A stretch of DNA of 31,333 nt, from positions 1-31,333 of the forward strand of contig RFWS01000002.1 of the NCBI GenBank assembly GCA_009921985.1. Reading direction: 5' to 3'. The DNA comes from a bacterium (GTDB lineage: Bacteria; Verrucomicrobiota; Verrucomicrobiia; Methylacidiphilales; Verrucolacustridaceae). Position numbers and translations under genes: made by a program. Shown here in pieces: positions 15,033 through 22,007 of the stretch. The notes beneath the pieces are model-generated. The model was not told the DNA's origin and made no database searches. It saw nothing but the letters and a program-made list of their open reading frames with translations. The stretch's first letter is position 1. Every line of letters starts with the position of its first letter.

Positions 15033-16019
15033 ATGGAGCCTGTCATCGCCACGCGCGGTCTGCGCAAGGTCTATCGCGTTTTTGAGAAGGAGCCCGGGCT
15101 GGCCGGGGCGATGCGGTCGCTTTTTTCCCGCCGGTCCCGCGAAGTCGTGGCGGTTGAAGGCGTGGATCTGGAGATCGGCGCCGGGGAGTTGGTGGGCTTT
15201 CTCGGACCCAACGGCGCCGGCAAGACGACAACCCTCAAGATGCTCTCCGGCCTGCTTCACCCCAGTGCCGGCTCGGCACGGGTGCTGGGCTTTGTGCCGT
15301 GGGAACGGGAAACGGAGTTCCGCCGCCAAATCTCCCTGCTACTCGGCCAGAAGAACCAGCTGACGTGGGATCTGCCCGCCCGCGAAAGTTTCGAGCTCAA
15401 TCGTGCCATCTACGGCATCGACCGGACCACCGCTTGGCGGACGGTCGAGGAACTCGCCTCCCTGCTCGAGGTCACCGGTCTGATAGGCAAACCGGTCCGG
15501 GAACTTTCCCTGGGAGAACGGACAAAGATGGAGCTGATTGCCGCCCTGCTGCACCAGCCGAAAGTCCTGTTTCTCGACGAACCGACCTTGGGACTCGACA
15601 TTGTCTCCCAGCACCGGATCCGGGATTTTCTCCGCCGGGTGGTGGCCGAAAAAAAAATCACCACGATCCTGACGAGCCATTACCTGCAGGACATCGAGGC
15701 CCTTTGCCGGCGGGTGGTGATCATCAATCAGGGTCGCATCATCCACGACGGCTCCCTCGCCGCGGTCGGCCGGGAGTTTTCCAACCACAAACAAATCGAG
15801 TTACGGTTTTCCGGCAAGCCCCCCCCGCTCCAAGGATCGGAATGGGGAGAAATTCTCCACCGCGACGAGGCCGGAGTACGGTTGCGGGTCGAGCCGGGCC
15901 GCGTCACCGAAATCAGCCGCCGCGCCCTCGATCTGCCGGGCCTGGAGGATATCCGGATCGAGTCGGTTCCCGTGGAGGAAGTGATCCGAAGACTCTTTAC
16001 CTCCGGGAAAAGAAACTAA
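15033..16019 (+). CDS. ABC-2-type transporter ATP-binding protein (no permease nearby)
   Basis: This 328-aa ATPase would power export of an unknown substrate. Walker A 'GPNGAGKTT' is at 58-66, the Q-loop at 'LLLGQKNQLTWDLP', the signature 'LSLGE' at 158-162, Walker B 'VLFLDEPTLGLD' at ~178-189 and the switch His216 in 'LTSHYLQD'. The N-terminal insert before Walker A ('VFEKEPGLAGAMRSLFSRR') and the 'LSLGERTKMEL' form are typical of the subfamily that works with two ABC-2 DUF990-type permeases. Normally those permeases follow directly, but the next gene is a convergent ZIP transporter. The C-terminal ~90 residues form a regulatory extension. It is the last gene of the 12320-16019 cluster. Confidence 0.92.
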   Translation: MEPVIATRGLRKVYRVFEKEPGLAGAMRSLFSRRSREVVAVEGVDLEIGAGELVGFLGPNGAGKTTTLKMLSGLLHPSAGSARVLGFVPWERETEFRRQISLLLGQKNQLTWDLPARESFELNRAIYGIDRTTAWRTVEELASLLEVTGLIGKPVRELSLGERTKMELIAALLHQPKVLFLDEPTLGLDIVSQHRIRDFLRRVVAEKKITTILTSHYLQDIEALCRRVVIINQGRIIHDGSLAAVGREFSNHKQIELRFSGKPPPLQGSEWGEILHRDEAGVRLRVEPGRVTEISRRALDLPGLEDIRIESVPVEEVIRRLFTSGKRN

Positions 16020-16031
16020 AAAAAGAGTCCC

Positions 16032-16769
16032 TCAAGGCACATGCCCACGCGCGAAAAGCGCGATCAGGGCAAAACCCGCCACGGCGGAAACCAGTTTCCA
16101 GAATCTTCCCTCCCTCTCCTTGAGCTCGGGCACCAACAGATCGGAGTAGGCCAGATAAAGGAACGTTCCGGCCGTGGCGGCGGAAAGACCGCCGTGCAGA
16201 ACGTGCGTGGAAGAAAGATCGGAAAGCGAGGCCATCCATGCGCCCGCCGGCGTGGCCAAACTGAGCAACACCGTGACTCCCACCATGCCACTGGTCGCGA
16301 CTCCCTGCCGACCCATGGTCACCGCCAGCGCAAAGGTGTCCGTCGCCTTGTGCAGAAGAATGGCCAAGGCCAAGGCTTGCTGGACCGGAGCCGCGCGGAT
16401 CGAACCCAGGGCCAGCCCCTCAAGCAGCGAATGCAGGGCCAGCATCCCGCCCAACACCCAAGCGGAAGTGGCCGAGCCGCCATGGGGATGGTGTCCGTGA
16501 ATTTCCGCATGGGCGTGGTGGGCCCGACGATCCAACCAAGCCAACACGAGGATCAATCCCCCACCGAAGAGGGAAGCCTTGAGCCAGCCCAGATCGCCAA
16601 CCGCTTCGGGCATCAGTTCGAAAAAAGCGGAGGCCAAGAAAGCCCCGCCGGCAAAGGTTCCCCCGAGACAAAGCCAGGAGGTCTTGGCTCCCTTTTTCTT
16701 CAAGAGCAAAGCAGAAATCCCGCCAAACATCCCCGCGGCAAAAAGGACCAGCAACAGGGTCAGGAACAT
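16032..16769 (-). CDS. ZIP-family divalent metal transporter
   Basis: This is an integral membrane protein of 245 aa that probably imports zinc or another divalent metal. About eight hydrophobic segments are visible. A His-rich cytoplasmic loop follows segment III ('HHAHAEIHGHHPHGG'), a hallmark of ZIP proteins. The metal-path helices carry 'ALHSLLEGLALGS' (family pattern H-N/S-x2-E-G) and 'LLHKATDTFALAV', where the usual H-N-x-P-E-G is altered to H-K-x2-D-T. That is a divergent second site, so the metal specificity is uncertain. The gene is convergent with the ABC ATPase gene (12-base gap) and lies just downstream of tRNA-Met on the same strand. Confidence 0.88.
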   Translation of the reverse strand: MFLTLLLVLFAAGMFGGISALLLKKKGAKTSWLCLGGTFAGGAFLASAFFELMPEAVGDLGWLKASLFGGGLILVLAWLDRRAHHAHAEIHGHHPHGGSATSAWVLGGMLALHSLLEGLALGSIRAAPVQQALALAILLHKATDTFALAVTMGRQGVATSGMVGVTVLLSLATPAGAWMASLSDLSSTHVLHGGLSAATAGTFLYLAYSDLLVPELKEREGRFWKLVSAVAGFALIALFARGHVP

Positions 16770-16812
16770 CCGTCTTTTTTACGCGATGAAGAGCCATCAA
16801 TCGAGCCCGCGG

Positions 16813-16886
16813 TGGCAGTGGAGGGATTTGAACCCCCGACCCAAGGCTTATGAGTCCCTTGCTCTACCAGGCTGAGCTACACTGCC
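16813..16886 (-). tRNA. tRNA-Met (anticodon CAT), elongator type
   Basis: This is a 74-base cloverleaf on the minus strand. Acceptor GGCAGTG (16880-16886) pairs with CACTGCC (16814-16820), with discriminator A at 16813. The D-arm is AGCTCAGCCTGGTAGAGC, the anticodon CAT lies at 16850-16852 in loop CTCATAA, and the T-arm is GGGGTTCAAATCCCTC. The 3' CCA is not encoded. The acceptor starts with a normal G-C pair, so it is not the initiator. A CAT anticodon could also belong to tRNA-Ile with lysidine, but the overall form looks like elongator Met. Confidence 0.93.
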
Positions 16887-16896
16887 GGAGCTGTCT

Positions 16897-16925
16897 TTTC
16901 TAGCCCCGGAACTTTTTCCCGCCAA
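16897..16925 (-). promoter_or_regulatory. Promoter of tRNA-Met
   Basis: On the minus strand TTGGCG (16920-16925) and TAGAAA (16897-16902) are separated by exactly 17 bases. Transcription would start about 4 bases before the mature tRNA 5' end, a very short leader as often seen for tRNA genes. It points away from the TPR gene at 16975. Confidence 0.55.
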
Positions 16926-16974
16926 GCCCCCGCAGGAGCTTGGGAACGGCAGGGGGGAGGGCTACGCTGAATCC

Positions 16975-18687
16975 ATGGGATTCCGGGATCAGGAAGCGCA
17001 CCTCGCACGCCTCAAAGGTCGGCTGGCCCTGGGCTTTCTTTTGCTGGTCATCCTGATCATCGCCGGACTCGCAGCCCTGCCTGCTTATCGGGCAATGAAG
17101 GCTTGGCGTGCGGATCAGTTGATGGATGGAGCGGAAAAGTCGGTTCGCCAAGGGGCTTTGGTCGATGCTTTTCAGGCAGCCCGCGCCGCCTACGCCCTCA
17201 ATCCTGGCAATATCCGCGCACTCCGGATGTTGGCGGATATGTATGAGGGGTCGGGCGCGACGGAAACCCTCGCCTATCGGCGGGCCCTGGCGGAAAGCGG
17301 TCAGGCCACCGCGGCGGACCGGGCAGCCTATCTGCGCACCGCGATCCGGGCGGGTCGGCTCGATTGGGCCGACGAATTCCTGAAAAAAATCGGCATTTCC
17401 GGACGCAGCGACCCCGAGGTGGCGGGGATTGCCGCCGATCTCCTGCGATTGCGGGGCGAACCGGAAAAAGCCCGGCAACTCGAAGCCGAGTCGGCCGCCG
17501 CCGCCAAAGCCGGACAAGAGGGCAAAGCCACCTTGCTCTCCGCGCGTGGGTTGTTGGATTCGCCGGATCCCGCGGTCCGGGCAAAAGCGCGAGCCGACCT
17601 GTTTCGTCTGGCCAAAAGCAAACAGCCGGAGGCGAGGGACGCAATGCGTCTGATCGCGGCCTCCCCCGACCGGACAGAAACTGAAACCCAAGAGCTGGTG
17701 AAACTTCTGGAAAGCGACCCGAAAGCCGCCGGCGGCGACCGCCTTCTGGCCAAATCTCTTCTGCTGGAAATTCATCCGGACTGGCGGGGGGCCGTCCTCG
17801 AGGAAGTCAAAAAGATGTATGCGGGCGGACCGGAAGAGGAACGGCTGGCTCTGGCGGAGTTTCTCCTGCGGTTTGGGGATGCGGAAGGGGTCTTGGCCTT
17901 ACCCGCCGTCCGGAATGGGCGGCCTTTCCTTCTCCGCCTGGATGCCCTCGCCCGGTTGGGTCGCTGGACCACCATCCGCGAGGAACTAGGCAAGGCAGCC
18001 GCGGAAAAGGATTCCCTCGATCCGTTTTTTCTCGAGGTGTTCCAGGCGCGCGTCTCGACGGAGCTACGCGAATTGTCCATGGCGGATTTGCGTTGGAAGC
18101 AGGCCTTGGCCAAAGCCGCCGGACATCCGCAAAAGCTGGAGTTCCTCGGCAACTTTGCGGAGAAGTCCGGCAACCTTTCCATGGCGACCGAAGCCTATCG
18201 GGCGATGCTCAAGTTTCCTGCGGCGGCCGTGCCGGGCTACCTCGGTCTGATCCGTATCGCGGAAAAACGGGCCGACATGCGCCAACTGCGCGATATCATG
18301 ACGGAGCTGGCCCGGCAGCTTCCCCAGGATCCGGCGCCGAAAAACGATCTCGCCTACCTCAACCTGCTCTTCAAAGAAAAAATCGACGAATCCCAGCAGG
18401 CCGCCCGGGAGTTGGTCACCGCTCTCCCGGATCGGGCTGCGTACCGCACCACCCTGGCCCTGGCCTGCCTCCGCAAAAACCAGCCGCAGGAGGCCCTCGC
18501 CGCTTATGACCGAGCCGAGATCAACTGGTCGACCGCCCTGCCGGGGTGGCAGGCGGTGCGCGCCGCGGTGCTCGCCGCCAACGGCCGGGAGGCCGAGGCC
18601 CGGGAACTTGCTTTGTCGATCAACTGGGACCGGCTCAAACCGGAAGAGCGGGACCTGATCCGCGCCCTCCGCACACCCCGGAGCTAG
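16975..18687 (+). CDS. Membrane-anchored TPR-repeat protein
   Basis: The product is 570 aa. One N-terminal membrane helix (about 17-38, LALGFLLLVILIIAGLAALPAY) is followed by an almost wholly helical periplasmic or cytoplasmic region with degenerate TPR-like repeats ('AFQAARAAYALNPGNIRALRMLADMYEGSG', 'YRAMLKFPAAAVPGYLGLIRIAEK', 'LALACLRKNQPQEALAAYDRAEI'). TPR proteins act as protein-protein scaffolds; the partner is unknown. The last ~130 residues are the most canonical. The short inverted repeat GAATCC-ATG-GGATTC surrounds the start codon and might form a small stem; GGGGGAGGG lies about 12 bases upstream. The LysM amidase gene follows after 10 bases, suggesting a shared envelope task. Confidence 0.8.
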   Translation: MGFRDQEAHLARLKGRLALGFLLLVILIIAGLAALPAYRAMKAWRADQLMDGAEKSVRQGALVDAFQAARAAYALNPGNIRALRMLADMYEGSGATETLAYRRALAESGQATAADRAAYLRTAIRAGRLDWADEFLKKIGISGRSDPEVAGIAADLLRLRGEPEKARQLEAESAAAAKAGQEGKATLLSARGLLDSPDPAVRAKARADLFRLAKSKQPEARDAMRLIAASPDRTETETQELVKLLESDPKAAGGDRLLAKSLLLEIHPDWRGAVLEEVKKMYAGGPEEERLALAEFLLRFGDAEGVLALPAVRNGRPFLLRLDALARLGRWTTIREELGKAAAEKDSLDPFFLEVFQARVSTELRELSMADLRWKQALAKAAGHPQKLEFLGNFAEKSGNLSMATEAYRAMLKFPAAAVPGYLGLIRIAEKRADMRQLRDIMTELARQLPQDPAPKNDLAYLNLLFKEKIDESQQAARELVTALPDRAAYRTTLALACLRKNQPQEALAAYDRAEINWSTALPGWQAVRAAVLAANGREAEARELALSINWDRLKPEERDLIRALRTPRS

Positions 18688-18697
18688 CCCTCTGTTC

Positions 18698-19723
18698 ATG
18701 CGGAAAATCCGACTGGTCGGTCTGGTGGCGTGGTGGACCACCACCACGATCGGGGCACCAACGCCGGCGTTCCACACCGTCCAGGCGGGCGAGACCGTCT
18801 ATGCCATCGCCAAAAAGTACGGCACCACCACGGATCTGATTTTGAAAACCAACCCGGGCCTCGATCCCTCCCGACTGCATGCGGGAGATAAGCTCCGCCT
18901 GCCTGCCACCCCAGCCGCCCAGCCTGTCTCCGCGGCCAAGACTTCCCCCGCCACCACCGAACCGGCCACTCCAAGATCTCCCAAGGAATGGGTCAGGGTT
19001 CAAAAAGGCGACACACTTTCCAAAATCGCCCGCGAGAACAAGGTTGCGGTCGAGAACCTCCGGAAGTGGAACAAGCTGGGCAACGATCCGATTCGTCCAG
19101 GCAATCTTCTGCGGATTCTTCCGCCCTCCTCGTCCCCCACCGCATCCGCCCCGGCTTCCAAACCAGGACCTTCGGTGGCTCCAGCTCCGCCGGCCAAAAA
19201 GCCGGTCGCCCTGGAATGGAAATTCGTGGACGCGGCCCGTCGACAAATCGACGCACCCAAGGACAATCTGCGGGACTGGGAATACATCGTCGTCCATCAC
19301 AGCGGTACCAGCGGGGGAAGCGCCAAGGTGTTCGACTACTATCATTCCCAGGAGCGCGGCATGGAGAACGGACTGGCCTATCATTTCGTCATCGGCAACG
19401 GCACGGATTCCGGGGATGGCCAGATCGAAGTCGGCCGCCGCTGGCTCAAGCAACTGCAGGGCGGACACCTTGCCAGCGAGAGCTTGAATGAAATCGCCAT
19501 TGGCATCTGCCTTGTCGGGGATTTTAGCCGCTCGCGACTGGGACCGCGCCAGACCGCCGCCTTGGTCGAGCTGGTGAAATATCTCCGCCAGATGATGCCC
19601 GACCGGAGATTGAAATTCCGTCTGCATCGGGAAATCAACACCCGCCCCACCGAATGCCCCGGCCGGCTGTTCCCCGCCCCGGCCATCCACGAACTGCTCG
19701 ATCAGCCTCCCGCCACCGGTTGA
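18698..19723 (+). CDS. LysM-domain N-acetylmuramoyl-L-alanine amidase (Amidase_2)
   Basis: This exported murein hydrolase has 341 aa. An N-terminal signal sequence (to about residue 20, TTTTIGA) is followed by two LysM murein-binding modules: 'FHTVQAGETVYAIAKKYGTT...' (~25-69) and 'WVRVQKGDTLSKIARENKV...' (~98-141). They are joined and followed by Ala/Pro/Ser-rich linkers. The Amidase_2/PGRP-like domain begins around residue 190 with 'YIVVHHSGT' (zinc His) and ends with 'LHREINTRPTECPGRLF', which supplies the second zinc His and the Cys ligand. 'AYHFVIGNGTDSGDGQIEVGRRW' and 'IAIGICLVGDF' are typical strands. Its last 22 bases overlap the 3' end of the convergent yjbQ gene. Confidence 0.92.
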   Translation: MRKIRLVGLVAWWTTTTIGAPTPAFHTVQAGETVYAIAKKYGTTTDLILKTNPGLDPSRLHAGDKLRLPATPAAQPVSAAKTSPATTEPATPRSPKEWVRVQKGDTLSKIARENKVAVENLRKWNKLGNDPIRPGNLLRILPPSSSPTASAPASKPGPSVAPAPPAKKPVALEWKFVDAARRQIDAPKDNLRDWEYIVVHHSGTSGGSAKVFDYYHSQERGMENGLAYHFVIGNGTDSGDGQIEVGRRWLKQLQGGHLASESLNEIAIGICLVGDFSRSRLGPRQTAALVELVKYLRQMMPDRRLKFRLHREINTRPTECPGRLFPAPAIHELLDQPPATG

Positions 19724-20121
19724 AACCCGAGCCAGACTTTGCGAGTTCGGGGACCGTCAAACTCCGCAAAATAGATGGTCTGCCATGTTCCAAACTTGAA
19801 ACGCCCTTTTTCCAGCGGCCACACCAGGTGATTCCCAAGCATGGACGCTTTGACGTGGGCGGCGGAGTTCCCTTCCCCATGACGGTATTCCCGGCTTTCC
19901 CACGGAACGGCCTTTTCCAGGGCCGCCGCCAGATCCCGCCGCACATCCGGATCCGCCCCCTCCTGGATCGTCACCGCCGCCGTGGTGTGCGGGACGAAAA
20001 TGTGGAGCAGCCCGTCGCGCCAACCCCGCCGGGCGGCCGCCTCCTCCAATGATTGTGTCAGAGGCACAAATTCGGTATGGCTCCGTGTGCCAATGACCAC
20101 TTCTTCCCAAGGAACCGCCAT
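19702..20121 (-). CDS. YjbQ family protein (UPF0047, secondary thiamine-phosphate synthase type)
   Basis: The 139-aa protein matches the YjbQ family in length and motifs: 'HIFVPHTTAAVTIQEGADPDVRRDL' (conserved His and Asp), 'NSAAHVKASMLGNHLVWPLEKGR' and 'TWQTIYFAEFDGPRTRKVWLG'. E. coli YjbQ has weak thiamine-phosphate synthase activity, but the true role of the family is unsettled. ATG 20121 directly abuts the start of the divergent epimerase gene (CAT|ATG). No Shine-Dalgarno sequence precedes it on the minus strand, so it may be leaderless or weakly translated. The 3' end overlaps the LysM-amidase gene by 22 bases. Confidence 0.9.
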   Translation of the reverse strand: MAVPWEEVVIGTRSHTEFVPLTQSLEEAAARRGWRDGLLHIFVPHTTAAVTIQEGADPDVRRDLAAALEKAVPWESREYRHGEGNSAAHVKASMLGNHLVWPLEKGRFKFGTWQTIYFAEFDGPRTRKVWLGFQPVAGG

Positions 20122-21120
20122 ATGATCGTGGTAACAGGAGGAACCGGTTTTGTCGGGCGGGAAATTTGCCGCCGCCTGTCCGCCCAAGGCGTGCCCGTGC
20201 GGGCCGTGGCCCGCCATGCCCCCGCCGAACCCCTGCCAGCCGGCACCACTTTTTTCCCCGCCGATGTCACCCGGGCCATCTCCATGCGGGAGGCGCTGAC
20301 GGGCGCCAAGGCGGTCATTCACAGCGTCGGCATCATCCGGGAAACCGGTCTCTCCACGTTCGACCGCATCCACCGCCTTGCCGTGGCAGAAACCTTGGCG
20401 GCCACCCATCGGGCCGGGGTTTCCCGGTTTGTCCTCATCTCGGCACTCGGCAGCCGCCCCACCGCCTCCAGCCGTTACCACCGGACTAAGTGGGCGGGGG
20501 AACAACTCGTAAGGCAAAGCGACCTTGCCCACACCATTCTCCGTCCCTCCGTTATCTATGGACCCGGCGACCAGTTCACCAACTTCCTTGCTTCCTGGAT
20601 GCGCCCCCCTCTTTCCTGGCTCGCCGGGGGCTTTCTCGGCATTCCCGGGGGAGACTCAGTCCGCCTTTGTCCGGTTTCCGTGGGTGAGGTGGCGGAGGCG
20701 GCCGTCCGCTGTCTTGGGCAACAAGCATCGCTCGGACAATCTTTTGACCTCGCCGGCCCCTCCGTTTCGTTCAAGGAGCTTGCCCTCGAAATCGCCCGCG
20801 CCATGGGTCTTCGCCCGACCTGGGTGGAACAGCCCCCGGATGTCATCCTCGGCATGGCCCCATGGCTCTGGTTAACCGCCTCCAAACCCGTACTCCATCC
20901 AATTCCGCTTCCCCTTTGCCGCATCGCGGCAGCCCTCGCTGAACGCCTTCTGCCCAATCCGCCCCTCACCACCGACCAGGTGGCGATGCTGGAAGAAGGA
21001 CAGTCCGGAAACCCGGGGCCGGCGGCGGAAGTTCTCGGATTTCGTCCCGGGCCCCTGACCGCCGGCCTCGCGGCCTACCTTGCTCCGCGCACGGGCGGGA
21101 TCGCCGACCGCCGGCCGTGA
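20122..21120 (+). CDS. NAD(P)-dependent epimerase/dehydratase (atypical SDR, NDUFA9-like)
   Basis: This 332-aa Rossmann-fold protein begins at once with the dinucleotide-binding motif 'MIVVTGGTGFVGREICRRL'. Further SDR features are 'FFPADVTRAISMREALTGAKAVIHSVGI', 'FVLISALGSRPTASSRYHRTKWAGEQLV' (an atypical active site, with Y-x3-K present as YHRTK) and 'ILRPSVIYGPGDQF'. The family includes complex I NDUFA9-like proteins and plant or cyanobacterial quinone- or chlorophyll-related reductases; the substrate is unknown. AAGGA lies 8 bases before ATG 20122, which supports this start. Its stop overlaps the next GTG start (GTGA), so it heads the 20122-24551 operon. Confidence 0.88.
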   Translation: MIVVTGGTGFVGREICRRLSAQGVPVRAVARHAPAEPLPAGTTFFPADVTRAISMREALTGAKAVIHSVGIIRETGLSTFDRIHRLAVAETLAATHRAGVSRFVLISALGSRPTASSRYHRTKWAGEQLVRQSDLAHTILRPSVIYGPGDQFTNFLASWMRPPLSWLAGGFLGIPGGDSVRLCPVSVGEVAEAAVRCLGQQASLGQSFDLAGPSVSFKELALEIARAMGLRPTWVEQPPDVILGMAPWLWLTASKPVLHPIPLPLCRIAAALAERLLPNPPLTTDQVAMLEEGQSGNPGPAAEVLGFRPGPLTAGLAAYLAPRTGGIADRRP

Positions 21121-22007
21121 GCGAGGCCGCGCGTGCCGCCCGGATCCGCCGGGTTTTGCTCACCGCCCTTGCCGTCAACGCCCTGCTGGCCGCGGTGAAA
21201 TTTTCCATCGGCTGGTCATTGGACAGCCTCAGTGTGCTTTCCGACGCGGTGCACTCCCTCCTCGATGGCGGCGCCAGCGTCATCGCCCTCATCGGCATCA
21301 CCGCCGCCGCCCGGCCGCCCGATGCCAACCACCCCTACGGCCACCGGAAATTTGAAATTCTCACCACCATTGTGGTGGCCGGCCTGCTTTTTCTCAGTGC
21401 GTGGGAAATTCTCGGGGCCGCCGTCCATCGGCTGATGCGTCACGCCACGCCCCCGGATTTCAGCGGCCCCGGTGTGGCCCTGCTGGCGGTGGGGGTAGTC
21501 GCCAATCTCCTTCTCTCCCGCTGGGAACGGAAGGCGGGGCTGGAAGTCTCCAGCCCCTTGCTCCTGGCCGACGCCGCCCACACGCGGACCGATGTCTTCT
21601 CCTCGATCCTCGCCATCGCCGCCTTGGCGGGCAGCCAGCTCGGTTTGCCTTGGATCGATCCTTTGTTTGCGATCGGCATCGTCGTTCTGCTGGCCCGAGC
21701 CGTTTACGAAATTTTGCTCGAAGGCGTGAAGGTGGTTTCCGACGCCACCCGTCTCGATCCCGAGGAAATCCGGTCCGTGGCGGAAAGCGTCGAGGGCGTC
21801 CGTGGCGCCCACGCCATCCGTTCCCACGGCATGACCAACGACATCCACATCGACCTGCACATCCAGGTCGAGGAGCTTCTCAGCACCCGGCAGGTCTTTG
21901 AAATCGAAAACCAGGTCACCGAGGCTCTCCGCAAACAATTCCCCGGCGTCACCCACGTGGCCCTCCGCCACGAGCCCCGCGGTATTCCCCCCGAACCGGA
22001 TGCCTGA
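21117..22007 (+). CDS. Cation diffusion facilitator (CDF) metal efflux protein
   Basis: This 296-aa membrane transporter exports zinc, iron or related divalent metals by proton exchange. The N-terminal domain has about six membrane helices. The metal site appears in 'LSVLSDAVHSLLDGG' (H/D-x3-D) and 'LLADAAHTRTDVFSS' (H-x3-D). 'HPYGHRKFEILTTI' is the CDF signature after helix II. The cytoplasmic C-terminal domain (~205-296) is the usual ferredoxin-like dimerisation fold ('IRSHGMTNDIHIDLHIQVEE', 'HVALRHEP'). It begins with GTG overlapping the epimerase stop and ends 8 bases into the next gene. Confidence 0.93.
   Translation: MSEAARAARIRRVLLTALAVNALLAAVKFSIGWSLDSLSVLSDAVHSLLDGGASVIALIGITAAARPPDANHPYGHRKFEILTTIVVAGLLFLSAWEILGAAVHRLMRHATPPDFSGPGVALLAVGVVANLLLSRWERKAGLEVSSPLLLADAAHTRTDVFSSILAIAALAGSQLGLPWIDPLFAIGIVVLLARAVYEILLEGVKVVSDATRLDPEEIRSVAESVEGVRGAHAIRSHGMTNDIHIDLHIQVEELLSTRQVFEIENQVTEALRKQFPGVTHVALRHEPRGIPPEPDA

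Noticed and set aside
16922..16941. CCAAGC...GCTTGG inverted repeat as a terminator near tRNA-Met
   Set aside because: It has a 6-base stem, no T-run, and overlaps the tRNA promoter; too weak to call.
16969..16983. GAATCC-ATG-GGATTC inverted repeat at the TPR gene start as a regulatory element
   Set aside because: The stem is only 6 base pairs with a 3-base loop and could easily arise by chance. I mention it in the gene entry only.
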